This document shows, in pieces, positions 61,914-64,000 of a DNA stretch of 64,000 nucleotides. The stretch covers positions 714,462 through 778,461 of the forward strand of contig NZ_CH724127.1 of assembly GCF_000153345.1 (NCBI RefSeq). Direction: 5' to 3'. The notes under the pieces are model-generated. The model made no database searches. It was given only the letters and a program-made list of their open reading frames with translations, and was not told where the DNA came from. The position numbers and the translations under genes are program-made. Origin of the DNA: Neptuniibacter caesariensis. Lineage in GTDB: Bacteria > Pseudomonadota > Gammaproteobacteria > Pseudomonadales > Balneatricaceae. Numbering within the stretch: position 1 is the first letter of the stretch; the number at the start of each line of letters is the position of its first letter.

Positions 61914-62699
61914 ATGTTGTCAGGTAGTTTAAAGGCAGGGATGCTATTCGTAGCAGTGATCTATGCTGCGCTCATTCATGCCGAAGAGGTACCTGACAGA
62001 ATCCTCGCCAGTACACTCCATTATCCCCCCTATGAGTATCTCGAAGAGGGTGAAGCCAAAGGACTGGCTGTTGAGATTACCCGAGAAGCCTTGATGCGAG
62101 TCGGTGTCAAAGAGGTGGAATTTCAGTTTTTTCCCTGGAAACGAGCAGTTTATGTAACCGAACACGGCGAGCGGGACCTGTTATTTAATGCCGGTAAAAA
62201 TGAGCCGCGTAAGCGGTGGGGCTACTATGTCGATAGTGTTTTGATCCAGCAAAGTTATGTGCTTTTTAAGCGAAAGGCGGATCAATTCCAGGTCAGACCG
62301 GATTTTGCCAATGTATTTGATAAGGATATCTCTGTCAGAGCAGGTTACCTATATGGGAGTGGGCCATTCCGGCGGGCGCTGGACGAGCAGCGTTTTCATA
62401 AGATTGAGTTGGCCGATTCGACGGAACAGAGTGTTAATCAATTACTAAATGACCGCGTTGATATGTTTGTAGGGGACCTTCTGCCAGTGATGTTCTATAT
62501 CAAGCAGCAGGGCCTTGAAGATCAAATTGATATTGTTCTGTTCCAGGGGCAGCGTATGGAAGTGCTTTCCTGGTCGACCTATCTGCTGTTTTCAAAAGCC
62601 AGAGTTTCTCCAGCCTTTGTTGAGAATGTGCGCGTTGCCATGGAGCAGATGAAAGCCGATGGTAGCTTTACTGCCATCGTTCAGAAATATCAGTATTAA
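61914..62699 (+). CDS. Periplasmic solute-binding protein (SBP_bac_3-like), orphan
   Basis: This 261-residue protein has a signal peptide (cut near residue 23) and the two-lobed fold: LHYPPYEYLEEGEAKGLAVE and FFPWKRAVYVTEHGERDLLFNAG are the ligand strands. The (F/M)PWKR motif matches the protein at 13902. No permease is adjacent. The 3' end runs into the REP array. Confidence 0.84.
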   Translation: MLSGSLKAGMLFVAVIYAALIHAEEVPDRILASTLHYPPYEYLEEGEAKGLAVEITREALMRVGVKEVEFQFFPWKRAVYVTEHGERDLLFNAGKNEPRKRWGYYVDSVLIQQSYVLFKRKADQFQVRPDFANVFDKDISVRAGYLYGSGPFRRALDEQRFHKIELADSTEQSVNQLLNDRVDMFVGDLLPVMFYIKQQGLEDQIDIVLFQGQRMEVLSWSTYLLFSKARVSPAFVENVRVAMEQMKADGSFTAIVQKYQY

Positions 62700-62753
62700 G
62701 CAGTATCGCTCCTACATAGGAGGAAGAGTCTAATCGCTATACGCTCGGTTCTG

Positions 62754-63033
62754 GTGGGAACTGCGTCCCGCGGCGAGGGTTTTGATCTTTTCGCGACAAG
62801 ATGTCGCTCCCACATAAGAGAAAGGTTTGTAGGAGGCGCATCTTGCGGCGAGGTTTTAATAGTCCTAATCGCGACGGGGCGTCGTTCCCACATAAGAGAA
62901 AGGTTTGTAGGAGGCGCGCCTCGCGGCGAGATTTTGATAGTCTTAATCGCGACGGGGCGTCGCTCCCGCACAAGGAGGTGAGTCTAGTCGCGAGTAACTA
63001 GATCGTAGTTGGAAGCGGGCCCGCTGGCGAGCA
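62754..63033. repeat. REP/BIME-like palindrome array with a 78-bp period
   Basis: Seven REP-like copies alternate in orientation: 62754-62777 (+), 62791-62812 (-), 62829-62852 (+), 62869-62890 (-), 62907-62930 (+), 62947-62970 (-), and 63005-63033 (+, diverged). The core is GTAGGAGGCGCGCCTCGCGG on one side and TCGCGACGGGGCGTCGCTCC on the other. The pair repeats with an exact 78-bp period from 62811. It lies between the solute-binding gene and marR. Confidence 0.85.
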
Positions 63034-63193
63034 TTATCGTATTTCATCTTACCCCATCTAATAATCACTAACCCCTAAAGAATAACGCTGACTATTTTCT
63101 TCATCGGTAAAAAATGTTGGTGGATTTCGTTATTACAACTAATGGTTTGTATGCGTACTATTTTTCTGAGATCGTTAGTTAAGGAGATAAATC

Positions 63194-63607
63194 GTGGATC
63201 AACGTCTGTTCTTTCTGCTGAATATGGCAAGACACAAAGTGTTTCATTCCGTTGATGCTGAGGCTGAATCCAGGCTTGGAATACCGGTAACTCAGGTGGC
63301 GGCACTTTTATTCGTTGCAAAACAGTCTGGTTGTCTGCAGAAAGAGCTGGGACACGCGTTGGGCCTTAATAAGCCAGCGGTTTCAGGCCTGGTTGGGCGT
63401 ATGGAAAAAGCAGGCCTTATCCGTAAGCAGCAAAGTGCAGCCGACGGAAGAGGCTGTAATCTATTTCTGGATGCCAAGGGTGAGGAGGTACTACCTAAGA
63501 TCCCAACCTTACTAGATGAACTGAATAGCCGGTTGTCTGAAGGTTTTGGTCAGTCAGAGCTGGAAGTTATCTGTCGTTTCCTTAACACCACGATTTCACG
63601 TTTCTAA
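63194..63607 (+). CDS. MarR family transcriptional regulator
   Basis: This 137-residue protein is one winged helix-turn-helix with flanking helices: QKELGHALGLNKPAVSGLV near residue 56 is the recognition region and SAADGRGCNLFLDAKG the wing. The start is GTG 63194, with AAGGAG eight bases before it. The thioesterase gene begins 22 bases after its stop, so they form an operon and the thioesterase may be its target. Confidence 0.88.
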   Translation: MDQRLFFLLNMARHKVFHSVDAEAESRLGIPVTQVAALLFVAKQSGCLQKELGHALGLNKPAVSGLVGRMEKAGLIRKQQSAADGRGCNLFLDAKGEEVLPKIPTLLDELNSRLSEGFGQSELEVICRFLNTTISRF

Positions 63608-63629
63608 TAACTTAAGCAGGATAATGATA

Positions 63630-64000
63630 ATGAGTCAGTTCTTAGCAATGTATAAGCAGATGGGTAATGAGATGTTTTCGAAGGGAATTGGCCAGGTAGC
63701 TCCCTATTTTGCAACGATCGACCCTGAGATCATTGATTACCGCGCAGGTTACTGTGAGCTCGTACTCCGTAACCAGAAGAAGGTGCATAACCATCTGGGC
63801 ACTGTGCATGCCATTGCCATGTGTAATGCTGCAGAGCTGGTTGCGGGGATGACAACAGATGCCTCCATTCCAGCAGGAGCACGCTGGATTCCGCAGGGTA
63901 TGAGTGTGGAGTATCTGGCAAAAGCTAAAACCGACCTCAAGGTAGTCTGCGATGCTCAGAAAGTTGATTTCTCAGAAGAGGGTAAAGTCGTGGTCTCTGT
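63630..64000 (+). CDS. DUF4442 hotdog thioesterase, 3' partial
   Basis: The frame is open from ATG 63630 to the window edge (123 codons). The residues FATIDPEIIDYRAGYCELVL, KKVHNHLGTVHAIAMCNAAEL and SIPAGARWIPQGMSVEYL follow the DUF4442/PaaI-like hotdog family, which hydrolyses acyl-CoA thioesters. ATG 63630 is eight bases after AGGA; ATG 63624 is the alternative. It lies behind marR. Confidence 0.85.
   Translation, partial: MSQFLAMYKQMGNEMFSKGIGQVAPYFATIDPEIIDYRAGYCELVLRNQKKVHNHLGTVHAIAMCNAAELVAGMTTDASIPAGARWIPQGMSVEYLAKAKTDLKVVCDAQKVDFSEEGKVVVS

Noticed and set aside
62696..63001. Frames and possible CRISPR-like periodicity in the 62.7-63.0 kb array
   Set aside because: The repeated units are alternating palindromes with near-identical intervening bases, so there are no unique spacers and no cas genes; the frames are repeat translation.

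Overview
The window reads as chromosome of a marine gammaproteobacterium, most likely of the Oceanospirillales (Neptuniibacter/Amphritea/Marinobacterium-like). This is inference from gene content: dedD-like/cvpA/purF/metZ order, a ThrH-type phosphoserine phosphatase, prpB-prpC-acnD-prpF, a DUF3622 protein, 7TMR-DISM and HD-GYP signalling proteins and a free-standing panD. No rRNA, tRNA, CRISPR array, prophage or insertion sequence was seen. Most of the window is core or near-core metabolism broken by small accessory loci.

Layout. 0-3.5 kb: SPOR protein end, cvpA, purF, metZ. 3.5-12.6 kb: single-gene units (SDR, GNAT, ThpR, DusC, a chemoreceptor), an AmmeMemo A/B pair, a cupin-macrodomain pair and an Hsp20 gene with a sigma32-like promoter and a ROSE-type RNA thermometer. 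12.7-22.2 kb: DUF3622, DUF4197, a solute-binding protein, two LysR genes each divergent from or next to an enzyme, a thioesterase, a 7TMR diguanylate cyclase, a FetB-like permease and a DHH phosphoesterase. 22.3-29.1 kb: a three-gene unit ending in a 1723-residue pseudokinase-ATPase-GAF-GGDEF protein. 29.1-34 kb: CbiX-like protein, an SDR-DoxX/DUF2269 pair, an AT-rich orphan membrane protein and a MYG1 family protein. 34.2-39.7 kb: metH, then panD behind a long structured leader, then thrH.

39.7-46.6 kb holds the most interesting locus. A TonB-dependent receptor converges on a six-gene, translationally coupled operon: periplasmic His-rich protein, NapH/CcoG-type polyferredoxin, CcdA/TauE-like membrane protein, ExbB, ExbD and TonB. 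Both promoters carry two copies of the same dyad, GYGAC-N5-GTCRC, placed right against the -35 region, which argues that receptor and operon form one regulon. I read it as a candidate TonB-driven metal uptake system with a membrane electron-transfer step; the substrate cannot be told from sequence.

46.6-51.7 kb: HD-GYP protein, a solute-binding protein, a cyclic-nucleotide-binding protein, pabB and an alpha/beta hydrolase. 52-59.1 kb: the methylcitrate (propionate) cluster gntR-prpB-prpC-acnD-prpF, with the palindrome ATTGTCGACAAT just downstream of its promoter and a near copy before the alpha/beta hydrolase gene. 59.3-64 kb: DUF4253 protein, a tetR/metallo-hydrolase divergent pair with two operator-like dyads, a third solute-binding protein, a tandem array of REP-like palindromes with a 78-bp period, a marR gene and the start of a DUF4442 thioesterase. 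Two further repeat types are present: a CTAG-headed mini-repeat found twice at the 3' ends of minus-strand genes, and a 99-bp element with 24-bp terminal inverted repeats before the prp operon.
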